A stretch of 64,000 nucleotides of DNA from Neogale vison (lineage: Eukaryota; Chordata; Mammalia; Carnivora; Mustelidae). The DNA lies in assembly GCF_020171115.1 (NCBI RefSeq), contig NC_058095.1:49226001-49290000 (forward strand). Direction: 5' to 3'. The notes under the pieces are model-generated. The model was not told the origin of the DNA, did not search any database, and saw nothing but the letters and a program-made list of their open reading frames with translations. A program made the translations under genes and the position numbers. Of the stretch, positions 32,507-45,454 are shown in pieces (the stretch's first letter is position 1; the number at the start of each line of letters is the position of its first letter).

Positions 32507-35390
32507 GCCCAGGGAATCGACTCTTTTTTCCCAGCGACTGCTATGCTTTCGCAGAGGTTTTCAGCTTGGCCTGAACCGCACTTCGCTGCTGCTTCCTCAG
32601 CAAGGCTTTGGGCGTTTGCTCTGTCGCCTCAGGGAAGGAGATCTGTGGGAGAGCTGGTGCCTCTTTGGGCTTTGCTCTCCCAGGCTCCATGGTCTCACCC
32701 TGGGTTCACCGTGCCAGGCTGAACTTCGCAGACACAGCCACCACCCTGCAGCAGCGTGCGTGGTCCTGGATGACACTCCCTGCCAACTGCCATCTCCTGG
32801 CGTAGTAAGGCTTGGCTTTTCGCTCTGGAGTTCAGGCGGACTCGGGGACTAGGCCAGTGCCTTCCCCATAGGAAAGGAGAGGCGACAGGAAACCTGCACA
32901 GCGCCCGTGTACTGGGAGGGAAGCTGTGGGGGACTATACCTTCTTCTTCCCCGACACACCCCCTTGCCACCCCCAACGCTGCCAACTCTTGGAGGAAGAT
33001 GGCATCTGGCTGCCTTTTCTTCCAGGGAGCTGTATCTGCGAGTTCTGGGTATGGCGCCTGGTGGCAAGCCCACGTCTGCCCTAGGGACAGGTGGCCTTGG
33101 AGATGCTCTCCCCTTGGGACAGGAGGCACACAGAACAGGCCTGCATTCTGCCCAGACTCCTTCCTCAGAGTGGAGTATGCGCGTCTGCTCTAGCCGTCCC
33201 CTCGTGTCTTCCTAAAGCCAGGCTTTCGTCTCTATGAACAGGGAGCGGGTGACACTTGTCTTGCCACCATCCCGCTGTTCTTCCCAGGGCAGGCTCTTCT
33301 GCTTTGCGACTGTTTCCCGACAACAAGGCCTACGGCTCCTTCTCTTCTCACGGGGAGGTGTTCTGCTCCTTCCCCAGACTTACTCCCGGGGAGCACGGTG
33401 ACAGCCGTGTCCCTATCCTTAAGGACCTTTCCAGATGTGCATCCACGCTTCTCTCGCAGGCAGTGGGGATGCTAGGGCCAAGAGAATTTCGCTCCATGCG
33501 GGTTTCTTCCACTGTGCTTTGCAGACTTTCTCAGGCAAGCAGCAGCAACATCCCACAAAGCGACTCAGATTTCCCAACGAATGCTGTGCTTTCCCAGTGC
33601 AGGAGCCTGGTGAAAGAGGATTTCGCTCTAGGGTGGTTTCTCCCAACTTGAGACTTGGCCTAGGCAAGAAGGATCAGCAGCCCGCAGAACCGACTCTGAT
33701 TTCTGAGCAAACGGAGAGGGTGACACTTGTCTTGCCACCTGCCCGCTACTATTGCAATGCATGCTCTCCTGTTTCATGACCTTTCCTTAAGACTGTTTCT
33801 ACAGGCACAACCACGCTTCTCTCTCAAGTAGAGTTGATGCCCGGGACAAGAGGATTTCGCTCCATGCGGGTTTCTTACACCGTGCTTCAGAGACTATGTT
33901 CAGGCAAGCGGCCTCTGAATCGCACAGAACCGACTCTGTTTTCCCCAAGAATGCTGTGCTTTCCTAGAGGGAATTCCCAGGCAAAGAGGCTTTCGCTCTA
34001 TGCGGGATTCTGCCACCGTGCTGCCAATACTAGGCTCAAGCAAGCAGCAACAGCAGCCCAGGGAACCGACTCTTTTTTCCCAGCGACTGCTATGCTTTCG
34101 CAGAGGTTTTCAGCTTGGCCTGAACCGCACTTCGCTGCTGCTTCCTCAGCAAGGCTTTGGGCGTTCGCTCTGTCGCGTCAGGGAAGGAGATCTGTGGGAG
34201 AGCTGGTGCCTCTTTGGGCTTTGCTCTCCCAGGCTCCATGGTCGCACCCTGGGTTCACCGTGCCAGGCTGAACTTCGCAGACACAGCCACCACCCTGCAG
34301 CAGCGTGCGTGGTCTAGGATGACACTCCCTGCCAACTGCCATCTCCTGGCGTAGTAAGGCTTGGCTTTTCGCTCTGTAGTTCAGGCGGACTCGGGGACTA
34401 GGCCAGTGCCTTCCCCATAGGAAAGGAGAGGCGACAGGAACCCTGCACAGCGCCCGTGCACTGGGATGGGGAGCTGTGGGGGACTATACCCTCTTCTTCC
34501 CCGACACACCCCCTGCCACCCCCAACGCTGCCACCTCTTGGAGGAAGATGGCATCTGGCTGCCTTTTCTTCCAGGGAGCTGTATCTGCGAGTTCTGGGTA
34601 TGGCGCCTGGTGGCAAGCCCAGGTCTGCCCTAGGGACATGTGGCCTTGGAGATGCTGTCCCCTTGGGACAGGAGGCACACAGAACAGGCCTGCATTCTGC
34701 CCAGACCCTTCCTCAGAGTGGAGTATGCGCGTCTGCCCTAGCTGTCCCCTCGTGTCTTCCTAAAGCCAGGCTTTCGTCTCTACGAACAGGAAGCGGTTGA
34801 CAGTTGTCTTGCCACCGTCCCGCTGTTCTTCCCAGGGCAGGCTCTCCTGCTTTGTGACTGTTTCAGGACAACAAGGCCAACGGCTCCTTCTCTTCTCACG
34901 GGGAGGCGTTCTGCTCCTTCCCCAGACTTGCTCCCGGGAAGCACGGTGACAGCCGTGTCCCTATCCTTAAGGCCCTTTCCAGATGTGCATCCACGCTTCT
35001 CTCGCAGGCAGTGAGGATGCTAGGGCCAAGAGAATTTCGCTCCATGCGGGTTTCTTCCACCGTGCTGCGCAGACTAGCTCAGGCAAGCAGCAGCAGCATC
35101 CCACAAAGCGACTCAGATTTCCCAACGAATGCTGTGCTTTCCCAGTGCAGGAGCCTGGTGAAAGAGGATTTCGCTGTAGGGTGGTTTCTCCCAACTTGAG
35201 ACTTGGTCTAGGCAAGTAGGAGCAGCAGCCCGCAGAACCGACTCTGATTTCTGAGCAAACGGAGAGGGTGACACTTGTCTTGCCACCTGCCCGCTACTAT
35301 TGCAATGCATGCCCTCCTGTTTCATGACCTTTCATTAAGACTGTTTCTACAGGCACAACCACGCTTCTCTCTCAAGTAGAGGGGATGCCC
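32240..35390 (+). repeat. Five-unit-offset higher-order match, first copy
   Basis: Matches about 39,980-43,130 at an offset of 7,740 bp. Shared rare markers are GAATATGTTC, GTCCTGGATG, the paired indels at GGGAGGGAAG and CCCCCTTGCC, AGACTTACTCC, GCTCTAGGG, GGATCAGC, CCCAGGTCTG and GCAAGTAGG. Left of 32,240 the two copies are still the same M1 type (h) but differ more densely. Confidence 0.88.
32507..34055 (+). repeat. Satellite unit 22, type q, 1,549 bp
   Basis: A one-base loss (GGGAGGGAAG) and a one-base gain (CCCCCTTGCC) cancel. Markers GTCCTGGATG, AGACTTACTCC, AAGGACC, GCTCTAGGG, GGATCAGC; private GGGAATTCCC near 33,970. B1 33487, B2 33855 and B3 33991 all intact. Confidence 0.97.
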
Positions 35391-35602
35391 GGGAAAGAGG
35401 ATTTCGCTCCATGCGGGTTTCTTACACCGTGCTTCAGAGACTATGTTCAGGCAAGCGGCCTCTGAATCGCACAGAACCGACTCTGTTTTTCCCAAGAATG
35501 CTGTGCTTTCCTAGAGGGAATGCCCAGGCAAAGAGGCTTTCGCTCTATGCGGGATTCTGCCACCGTGCTGCCAATACTAGGCTCAAGCAAGCAGCAACAG
35601 CT
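34056..35602 (+). repeat. Satellite unit 23, type r, 1,547 bp
   Basis: Losses in CAGACCCTTCC and GGGAAAGAGG. Markers CCCAGGTCTG, GACATGTGG, GCGGTTGACAG, TTTCAGGAC, GCAAGTAGG. B1 35035, B2 35402 and B3 35538 all intact. Confidence 0.97.
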
Positions 35603-37150
35603 GCCCAGGGAACCGACTCTTTTTTCCCAGCGACTGCTATGCTTTCGCAGAGGTTTTCAGCTTGGCCTGAACCGCACTTCGCTGCTGCTTCCTCAGCAAG
35701 GCTTTGGGCGTTCGCTCTGTCGCGTCAGGGAAGGAGATCTGTGGGAGAGCTGGTGCCTCTTTGGGCTTTGCTCTCCCAGGCTCCATGGTCGCACCCTGGG
35801 TTCACCGTGCCAGGCTGAACTTCGCAGACACAGCCACCACCCTGCAGCAGCGTGCGTGGTCTAGGATGACACTCCCTGCCAACTGCCATCTCCTGGCGTA
35901 GTAAGGCTTGGCTTTTCACTCTGGAGTTCAGGCGGACTCGGGGACTAGGCCAGTGCCTTCCCCATAGGAAAGGAGAGGCGACAGGAACCCTGCACAGCAC
36001 CCGTGCACTGGGATGTGGAGCTGTGGGGGACTATACCCTCTTCTTCCCCGACACACCCCCTGCCACCCCCAACGCTGCCACCTCTTGGAGGAAGATGGCA
36101 TCTGGCTGCCTTTTCTTCCAGGGAGCTGTATCTGCGAGTTCTGGGTATGGCGCCTGGTGGCAAGCCCACGTCTGCCCTAGGGACAGGTGGCCTTGGAGAT
36201 GCTGTCCCCTTGGGACAGGAGGCACACAGAACAGGCCTGCATTCTGCCCAGACCCTTCCTCAGAGTGGAGTATGCGCGTCTGCCCTAGCTGTCCCCTCGT
36301 GTCTTCCTAAAGCCAGGCTTTCGTCTCTACGAATAGGGAGCGGGTGACACTTGTCTTGCCACCGTCCCGCTGTTCTTCCCAGGGCAGGCTCTCCTGCTTT
36401 GTGACTGTTTCACGACAACAAGGCCAACGGCTCCTTCTCTTCTCACGGGGAGGCGTTCTGCTCCTTCCCCAGACTTGCTCCCGGGGAGCACGGTGACAGC
36501 CGTGTCTCTATCTTTAAGGCCCTTTCCAGATGTGCATCCACGCTTCTCTCGCAGGCAGTGAGAATGCTAAGGCCAAGAGAATTTCGGTCCATATGGGTTT
36601 CTTCCACCGTGCTGCGCAGACTAGCTCAGGCAAGCAGGAGCAGCATCCCACAAAGCGACTCAGATTTCCCAACGAATGCTGTGCTTTCCCAGTGCAGGAG
36701 CCTGGTGAAAGAGGATTTCGCTGTAGGGTGGTTTCTCCCAACTTGAGACTTGGTCTAGGCAACCAGGAGCAGAAGCCCGCAGAACCGACTCTGATTTCTG
36801 AGCAAACGGAGAGGGTGACACTTGTTTTGCCACCTGCCCGCTTCTATTGCAATGCATGCCCTCCTGTTTCATGACCTTTCATTAAGACTGTTTCTACAGG
36901 CACAACCACGCTTCTCTCTCAAGTAGAGGGGATGCCCGGGACAAGAGGAATTCGCTCCATGCGGGTTTCTTATACCGTGCTTCAGAGACTATGTTCAGGC
37001 AAGCGGCCTCTGAATCGCACAGAACCGACTCTGTTTTCCCCAAGAATGCTGTGCTTTCCTAGAGGGAATGCCCAGGCAAAGAGGCTTTCGCTCTATGCGG
37101 GATTCTGCCACCGTGCTGCCAATACTAGGCTCAAGCAAGCAGCAACAGCA
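35603..37150 (+). repeat. Satellite unit 24, type a variant, 1,548 bp
   Basis: Only the CAGACCC loss; it keeps GGGGAGC and AAGGCCAAG, so it looks like an earlier or recombinant form of type a. Private CTATCTTTAAGG, GAGAATGC, GCAACCAGG. B1 (36582) broken (TGGG); B2 36950 and B3 37086 intact. Confidence 0.97.
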
Positions 37151-38699
37151 GCCCAGGGAACCGACTCTTTTTTCCCAGCGACTGCTATGCTTTGGCAGAG
37201 GTTTTCAGCTTGGCCTGAACCGCACTTCGCTGCTGCTTCCTCAGCAAGGCTTTGGGCGTTCGCTCTGTCGCGTCAGGGAAGGAGATCTGTGGGAGAGCTG
37301 GTGCCTCTTTGGGCTTTGCTCTCCCAGGCTCCATGGTCGCACCCTGGGTTCACCGTGCCAGGCTGAACTTCGCAGACACAGCCACCACCCTGCAGCAGCG
37401 TGCGTGGTCTAGGATGACACTCCCTGCCAACTGCCATCTCCTGGCGTAGTAAGGCTTGGCTTTTCGCTCTGGAGTTCAGGCGGACTCGGGGACTAGGCCA
37501 GTGCCTTCCCCATAGGAAAGGAGAGGCGACAGGAACCCTGCACAGCGCCCGTGCACTGGGATGGGGAGCTGTGGGGGACTATACCCTCTTCTTCCCCGAC
37601 ACACCCCCTGCCACCCCCAACGCTGCCACCTCTTGGAGGAAGATGGCATCTGGCTGCCTTTTCTTCCAGGGAGCTGTATCTGCGAGTTCTGTGTATGGCG
37701 CCTGGTGGCAAGCCCACGTCTGCCCTAGGGACAGGTGGCCTTGGAGATGCTGTCCCCTTGGGACAGGAGGCACACAGAACAGGCCTGCATTCTGCCCAGA
37801 CTCCTTCCTCAGAGTGGAGTATGCACGTCAGCCCTAGCCGTCCCCTCGTGTCTTCCTAAAGCCAGGCTTTCGTCTCTACGAACAGGGAGCGGGTGACACT
37901 TGTCTTGCCACCGTCCCGCTGTTCTTCCCAGGGCAGGCTCTCCTGCTTTGTGACTGTTTCACGACAACAAGGCCAACGGCTCCTTCTCTTCTCACGGGGA
38001 GGCGTTCTGCTCCTTCCCCAGACTTGCTCCCGGGGAGCACGGTGACAGCCGTGTCCCTATCATTAAGGCCCTTTCCAGATGTGCATCCACGCTTCTCTCG
38101 CAGGGAGTGAGGATGCTAGGGCCAAGAGAATTTCGCTCCATGCGGGTTTCATCCACCGTGCTGCGCAGACTAGCTCAGGCAAGCAGGAGCAGCATCCCAC
38201 AAAGCGACTCAGATTTCCCAACGAATGCTGTGCTTTCCCAGTGCAGGAGCCTGGTGAAAGAGGATTTCGCTGTAGGGTGGTTTCTCCCAACTTGAGACTT
38301 GGTCTAGGCAAGCAGGAGCAGCAGCCCGCATAACCGACTCTGATTTCTGAGCAAACGGAGAGGGTGACACTTGTCTTGCCACCTGCTCGCTACTATTGCA
38401 ATGCATGCCCTCCTGTTTCATGAACTTTCATTAAGACTGTTTCTACAGGCACAACCACGCTTCTCTCTCAAGTAGAGGGGATGCCCGGGACAAGAGGATT
38501 TCGCTCCATGCGGGTTTCGTACACCGTGCTTCAGAGACTATGTTCAGGCAAGCGGCCTCTGAATCGCACAGAACCGACTCTGTTTTCCCCAAGAATGCTG
38601 TGCTTTCCTAGAGGGAATGCCCAGGCAAAGAGGCTTTCGCTCTATGCGGGATTCTGCCACCGTGCTGCCAATACTAGGCTCAAGCAAGCAGCAACAGCA
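37151..38699 (+). repeat. Satellite unit 25, type f, 1,549 bp
   Basis: Like units 5 and 12 from about 37.5 kb. Private TATCATTAAGG, CGCATAACCG, CATGAACTTTC. B1 38131, B2 38499 and B3 38635 all intact. Confidence 0.97.
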
Positions 38700-40246
38700 G
38701 CCCAGGGAACCGACTCTTTTTTCCCAGCGACTGCTATGCTTTCACAGAGGTTTTCAGCTTGGCCTGAACCGCACTTCGCTGCTGCTTCCTCAGCAAGGCT
38801 TTGGGCGTTCGCTCTGTCGCGTCAGGGAAGGAGATCTGTGGGAGAGCTGGTGCCTCTTTGGGCTTTGCTCTCCCAGGCTCCATGGTCGCACCCTGGGTTC
38901 ACCGTGCCAGGCTGAACTTCGCAGACACAGCCACCACCCTGCAGCAGCGTGCGTGGTCTAGGATGACACTCCCTGCCAACTGCCATCTCCTGGCGTAGTA
39001 AGGCTTGGCTTTTCGCTCTGGAGTTCAGGCGGACTCGGGGACTAGGCCAGTGCCTTCCCCATAGGAAAGGAGAGGCGACAGGAACCCTGCACAGCGCCCG
39101 TACACTGGGATGGGGAGCTGTGGGGGACTATACCCTCTTCTTCCCCGACACACCCCCTGGCACCCCCAACGCTGCCACCTCTTGGAGGAAGATGGCATCT
39201 GGCTGCCTTTTCTTCCAGGGAGCTGTATCTGCGAGTTCTGGGTATGGCGCCTGGTGGCAAGCCCACGTCTGCCCTAGGGACAGGTGGCCTTGGAGATGCT
39301 GTCCCCTTGGGACAGGAGGCACACAGAACAGGCCTGCATTCTGCCCAGACTCCTTCCTCAGAGTGGAGTATGCGCGTCTGCCCTAGCCGTCCCCTCGTGT
39401 CTTCCTAAAGCCAGGCTTTCGTCTCTACGAACAGGGAGCGGGTGACACTTGTCTTGCCACCATCCCGCTGTTCTTCCCAGGGCAGGCTCTTCTGCTTTGC
39501 GACTGTTTCCCGACAACAAGGCCTACGGCTCCTTCTCTTCTCACGGGGAAGCGTTCTGCTCCTTCCCCAGACATGCTTCCGGGGAGCACGGTGACAGCCG
39601 TGTCCCTATCCTTAAGGCCCTTTCCAGATGTGCATCCACGCTTCTCTCGCAGGCAGTGGGGATGCTAGGGCCAAGAGAATTTCGCTCCATGCCTGTTTCT
39701 TCCACCGTGCTGCGCAGACTAGCTCAGGCAAGCAGGAGCAGCATCCCACAAAGCGACTCAGATTTCCCAACGAATGCTGTGCTTTCCCAGTGCAGGAGCC
39801 TGGTGAAAGAGGATTTCGCTCTAGGGTGGTTTCTCCCAACTTGAGACTTGGCCTAGGCAAGCAGGAGCAGCAGCCCGCAGAAACGTCTCTGATTTCTGAG
39901 CAAACGGAGAGGGTGACACTTGTCTTGCCACCTGCCCGCTACTATTGCAATGCATGCTCTCCTGTTTCATGACCTTTCCTTACTGTTTCTACAGGCACAA
40001 CCACGCTTCTCTCTCAAGTAGAGTTGATGCCCGGGACAAGAGGATTTCGCTCCATGCGGGTTTCTTACACCGTGCTTCAGAGAATATGTTCAGGCAAGCG
40101 GCCTCTGAATCGCACAGAACCGACTCTGTTTTCCCCAAGAATGCTGTGCTTTCCTAGAGGGAATGCCCAGGCAAGGAGGCTTTCGCTCTATGCGGGATTC
40201 TGCAACCGTGCTGCCAATACTAGGCTCAACCAAGCTGCAACAAGCA
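38700..40246 (+). repeat. Satellite unit 26, type h, 1,547 bp
   Basis: Carries the three-base loss of units 8 and 15, plus GAATATGTTC of unit 21: a recombinant of the two h forms. Private TTTCACAG, CCCTGGCACC, ATGCTTCCG, GAAACGTCTC. B1 (39680) broken (CCTG); B2 40045 and B3 40181 intact. Confidence 0.97.
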
Positions 40247-43130
40247 GCCCAGGGAATCGACTCTTTTTTCCCAGCGACTGCTATGCTTTCGCAGAGGTTT
40301 TCAGCTTGGCCTGAACCGCACTTCGCTGCTGCTTCCTCAGCAAGGCTTTGGGCGTTTGCTCTGTCGCCTCAGGGAAGGAGATCTGTGGGAGAGCTGGTGC
40401 CTCTTTGGGCTTTGCTCTCCCAGGCTCCATGGTCTCACCCTGGGTTCACCGTGCCAGGCTGAACTTCGCAGACACAGCCACCACCCTGCAGCAGCGTGCG
40501 TGGTCCTGGATGACACTCCCTGCCAACTGCCATCTCCTGGCGTAGTAAGGCTTGGCTTTTCGCTCTGGAGTTCAGGCGGACTCGGGGACTAGGCCAGTGC
40601 CTTCCCCATAGGAAAGGAGAGGCGACAGGAAACCTGCACAGCGCCCGTGTACTGGGAGGGAAGCTGTGGGGGACTATACCTTCTTCTTCCCCGACACACC
40701 CCCTTGCCACCCCCAACGCTGCCAACTCTTGGAGGAAGATGGCATCTGGCTGCCTTTTCTTCCAGGGAGCTGTATCTGCGAGTTCTGGGTATGGCGCCTG
40801 GTGGCAAGCCCACGTCTGCCCTAGGGACAGGTGGCCTTGGAGATGCTCTCCCCTTGGGACAGGAGGCACACAGAACAGGCCTGCATTCTGCCCAGACTCC
40901 TTCCTCAGAGTGGAGTATGCGCGTCTGCTCTAGCCGTCCCCTCGTGTCTTCCTAAAGCCAGGCTTTCGTCTCTACGAACAGGGAGCGGGTGACACTTGTC
41001 TTGCCACCATCCCGCTGTTCTTCCCAGGGCAGGCTCTTCTGCTTTGCGACTGTTTCCCGACAACAAGGCCTACGGCTCCTTCTCTTCTCACGGGGAGGTG
41101 TTCTGCTCCTTCCCCAGACTTACTCCCGGGGAGCACGGTGACAGCCGTGTCCCTATCCTTAAGGACCTTTCCAGATGTGCATCCACGCTTCTCTCGCAGG
41201 CAGTGGGGATGCTAGGGCCAAGAGAATTTCGCTCCATGCGGGTTTCTTCCACTGTGCTTTGCAGACTTTCTCAGGCAAGCAGCAGCAACATCCCACAAAG
41301 CGACTCAGATTTCCCAACGAATGCTGTGCTTTCCCAGTGCAGGAGCCTGGTGAAAGAGGATTTCGCTCTAGGGTGGTTTCTCCCAACTTGAGACTTGGCC
41401 TAGGCAAGAAGGATCAGCAGCCCGCAGAACCGACTCTGATTTCTGAGCAAACGGAGAGGGTGACACTTGTCTTGCCACCTGCCCGCTACTATTGCAATGC
41501 ATGCTCTCCTGTTTCATGACCTTTCCTTAAGACTGTTTCTACAGGCACAACCACGCTTCTCTCTCAAGTAGAGTTGATGCCCGGGACAAGAGGATTTCGC
41601 TCCATGCGGGTTTCTTACACCGTGCTTCAGAGACTATGTTCAGGCAAGCGGCCTCTGAATCGCACAGAACCGACTCTGTTTTCCCCAAGAATGCTGTGCT
41701 TTCCTAGAGGGAATGCCCAGGCAAAGAGGCTTTCGCTCTATGCGGGATTCTGCCACCGTGCTGCCAATACTAGGCTCAAGCAAGCAGCAACAGCAGCCCA
41801 GGGAACCGACTCTTTTTTCCCAGCGACTGCTATGCTTTCGCAGAGGTTTTCAGCTTGGCCTGAACCGCACTTCGCTGCTGCTTCCTCAGCAAGGCTTTGG
41901 GCGTTCGCTCTGTCGCGTCAGGGAAGGAGATCTGTGGGAGAGCTGGTGCCTCTTTGGGCTTTGCTCTCCCAGGCTCCATGGTCGCACCCTGGGTTCACCG
42001 TGCCAGGCTGAACTTCGCAGACACAGCCACCACCCTGCAGCAGCGTGCGTGGTCTAGGATGACACTCCCTGCCAACTGCCATCTCCTGGCGTAGTAAGGC
42101 TTGGCTTTTCGCTCTGGAGTTCAGGCGGACTCGGGGACTAGGCCAGTGCCTTCCCCATAGGAAAGGAGAGGCGACAGGAACCCTGCACAGCGCCCGTGCA
42201 CTGGGATGGGGAGCTGTGGGGGACTATACCCTCTTCTTCCCCGACACACCCCCTGCCACCCCCAACGCTGCCACCTCTTGGAGGAAGATGGCATCTGGCT
42301 GCCTTTTCTTCCAGGGAGCTGTATCTGCGAGTTCTGGGTATGGCGCCTGGTGGCAAGCCCAGGTCTGCCCTAGGGACATGTGGCCTTGGAGATGCTGTCC
42401 CCTTGGGACAGGAGGCACACAGAACAGGCCTGCATTCTGCCCAGACCCTTCCTCAGAGTGGAGTATGCGCTCTGCCCTAGCTGTCCCCTCGTGTCTTCCT
42501 AAAGCCAGGCTTTCGTCTCTACGAACAGGGAGCGGTTGACAGTTGTCTTGCCACCGTCCCGCTGTTCTTCCCAGGGCAGGCTCTCCTGCTTTGTGACTGT
42601 TTCACGACAACAAGGCCAACGGCTCCTTCTCTTCTCACGGGGAGGCGTTCTGCTCCTTCCCCAGACTTGCTCCCGGGGAGCACGGTGACAGCCGTGTCCC
42701 TATCCTTAAGGCCCTTTCCAGATGTGCATCCACGCTTCTCTCGCAGGCAGTGAGGATGCTAGGGCCAAGAGAATTTCGCTCCATGCGGGTTTCTTCCACC
42801 GTGCTGCGCAGACTAGCTCAGGCAAGCAGCAGCATCATCCCACAAAGCGACTCAGATTTCCCAACGAATGCTGTGCTTTCCCAGTGCAGGAGCCTGGTGA
42901 AAGAGGATTTCGCTGTAGGGTGGTTTCTCCCAACTTGAGACTTGGTCTAGGCAAGTAGGAGCAGCAGCCCGCAGAACCGACTCTGATTTCTGAGCAAACG
43001 GAGAGGGTGACACTTGTCTTGCCACCTGCCCGCTACTATTGCAATGCATGCCCTCCTGTTTCATGACCTTTCATTAAGACTGTTTCTACAGGCACAACCA
43101 CGCTTCTCTCTCAAGTAGAGGGGATGCCCG
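39980..43130 (+). repeat. Five-unit-offset higher-order match, second copy
   Basis: Copy of 32,240-35,390 with a few private differences: a one-base loss in TGCGCTCTGCC near 42,470, AGCATCATCCC near 42,832, and GGGACAAGAGG rather than the one-base-shorter GGGAAAGAGG at its right edge. Confidence 0.87.
40247..41795 (+). repeat. Satellite unit 27, type q, 1,549 bp
   Basis: Near-identical to unit 22, including its compensating indels; CTCTACGAAC replaces CTCTATGAAC near 40,973. B1 41227, B2 41595 and B3 41731 all intact. Confidence 0.97.
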
Positions 43131-43343
43131 GGACAAGAGGATTTCGCTCCATGCGGGTTTCTTACACCGTGCTTCAGAGACTATGTTCAGGCAAGCGGCC
43201 TCTGAATCGCACAGAACCGACTCTGTTTTCCCCAAGAATGCTGTGCTTTCCTAGAGGGAATGCCCAGGCAAGGAGGCTTTCGCTCTATGCGGGATTCTGC
43301 AACCGTGCTGCCAATACTAGGCTCAAGCAAGCAGCAACAAGCA
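41796..43343 (+). repeat. Satellite unit 28, type r, 1,548 bp
   Basis: Copy of unit 23 with a private loss in TGCGCTCTGCC near 42,470 and AGCATCATCC. The right boundary has the extra base of h-like ends. B1 42774, B2 43142 and B3 43278 all intact. Confidence 0.97.
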
Positions 43344-45454
43344 GCCCAGGGAATCGACTCTTTTTTCCCAGCGACTGCTATGCTTTCGCAGAGGTTTTCA
43401 GCTTGGCCTGAACCGCACTTCGCTGCTGCTTCCTCAGCAAGGCTTTGGGCGTTTGCTCTGTCGCCTCAGGGAAGGAGATCTGTGGGAGAGCTGGTGCCTC
43501 TTTGGGCTTTGCTCTCCCAGGCTCCATGGTCTCACCATGGGTTCACCGTGCCAGGCTGAACTTCGCAGACACAGCCACCACCCTGCAGCAGCGTGCGTGG
43601 TCCTGGATGACACTCCCTGCCAACTGCCATCTCCTGGCGCAGTAAGGCTTGGCTTTTCGCTCTGGAGTTCAGGCGGACTCGGGGACTAGGCCAGTGCCTT
43701 CCCCATAGGAAAGGAGAGGCGACAGGAAACCTGCACAGCGCCCGTTTACTGGGAGGGAAGCTGTGGGGGACTATACCTTCTTCTTCCCCGACACACCCCC
43801 TTGCCACCCCCAACGCTGCCAACTCTTGGAGGAAGATGGCATCTGGCTGCCTTTTCTTCCAGGGAGCTGTATCTGCGAGTTCTGGGTATGGCGCCTGGTG
43901 GCAAGCCCACGTCTGCCCTAGGGACAGGTGGCCTTGGAGATGCTGTCCCCTTGGGACAGGAGGCACACAGAACAGGCCTGCATTCTGCCCAGACTCCTTC
44001 CTCAGAGTGGAGTATGCGCGTCTGCTCTAGCCGTCCCCTCGTGTCTTCCTAAAGCCAGGCTTTCGTCTCTATGAACAGGGAGCGGGTGACACTTGTCTTG
44101 CCACCATCCCGCTGTTCTTCCCAGGGCAGGCTCTTCTGCTTTGCGACTGTTTCCCGACAACAAGGCCTACGGCTCCTTCTCTTCTCACGGGGAGGTGTTC
44201 TGCTCCTTCCCCAGACTTGCTCCCGGGGAGCACGGTGACAGCCGTGTCCCTATCCTTAAGGACCTTTCCAGATGTGCATCCACGCTTCTCTCGCAGGCAG
44301 TGGGGATGCTAGGGCCAAGAGAATTTCGCTCCATGCGGGTTTCTTCCACTGTGCTTCGCAGACTTTCTCAGGCAAGCAGCAGCAACATCCCACAAAGCGA
44401 CTCAGATTTCCCAACGAATGCTGTGCTTTCCCAGTGCAGGAGCCTGGTGAAAGAGGATTTCGCTGTAGGGTGGTTTCTCCCAACTTGAGACTTGGCCTAG
44501 GCAAGAAGGAGCAGCAGCCCGCAGAACCGACTCTGATTTCTGAGCAAACGGAGAGGGTGACACTTGTCTTGCCACCTGCCCGCTACTATTGCAATGCATG
44601 CTCTCCTGTTTCATGACCTTTCCTTAAGACTGTTTCTACAGGCACAACCACGCTTCTCTCTCAAGTAGAGTTGATGCCCGGGACAAGAGGATTTCGCTCC
44701 ATGCGGGTTTCTTACACCGTGCTTCAGAGACTATGTTCAGGCAAGCGGCCTCTGAATCGCACAGAACCGACTCTGTTTTCCCCAAGAATGCTGTGCTTTC
44801 CTAGAGGGAATGCCCAGGCAAAGAGGCTTTCGCTCTATGCGGGATTCTGCCACCGTGCTGCCAATACTAGGCTCAAGCAAGCAGCAACAGCAGCCCAGGG
44901 AACCGACTCTTTTTTCCCAGCGACTGCTATGCTTTCGCAGAGGTTTTCAGCTTGGCCTGAACCGCACTTCGCTGCTGCTTCCTCAGCAAGGCTTTGGGCG
45001 TTCGCTCTGTCGCGTCAGGGAAGGAGATCTGTGGGAGAGCTGGTGCCTCTTTGGGCTTTGCTCTCCCAGGCTCCATGGTCGCACCCTGGGTTCACCGTGC
45101 CAGGCTGAACTTCGCAGACACAGCCACCACCCTGCAGCAGCGTGCGTGGTCTAGGATGACACTCCCTGCCAACTGCCATCTCCTGGCGTAGTAAGGCTTG
45201 GCTTTTCGCTCTGGAGTTCAGGCGGACTCGGGGACTAGGCCAGTGCCTTCCCCATAGGAAAGGAGAGGCGACAGGAACCCTGCACAGCGCCCGTGCACTG
45301 GGATGGGGAGCTGTGGGGGGACTATACCCTCTTCTTCCCCGACACACCCCCTGCCACCCCCAACGCTGCCACCTCTTGGAGGAAGATGGCATCTGGCTGC
45401 CTTTTCTTCCAGGGAGCTGTATCTGCGAGTTCTGGGTATGGCGCCTGGTGGCAA
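43320..45454 (+). repeat. Twelve-unit-offset match, first copy
   Basis: Matches 61,867-64,000 at an offset of 18,547 bp (18,546 after an extra G near 45,315). Shared markers include CGTTTACTGGG, GTCCTGGATG, the paired compensating indels and GTGCTTCGCAGACTTTC. Differences include CGCAGTAAGG versus CGTAGTAAGG and GTCGCCTC versus GTCGCGTC. Confidence 0.85.
43344..44892 (+). repeat. Satellite unit 29, type q, 1,549 bp
   Basis: As unit 22 but with GTGCTTCGCAG, CGTTTACTGGG and private GGCGCAGTAAG, which removes the stop codon shared by one frame in other units. B1 44324, B2 44692 and B3 44828 all intact. Confidence 0.97.

Noticed and set aside
32695..33129. 144-codon minus-strand open frame in q-type units
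   Set aside because: It exists only because GTCCTGGATG removes a stop and two indels join frames. It is absent from other units and has no recognised similarity.
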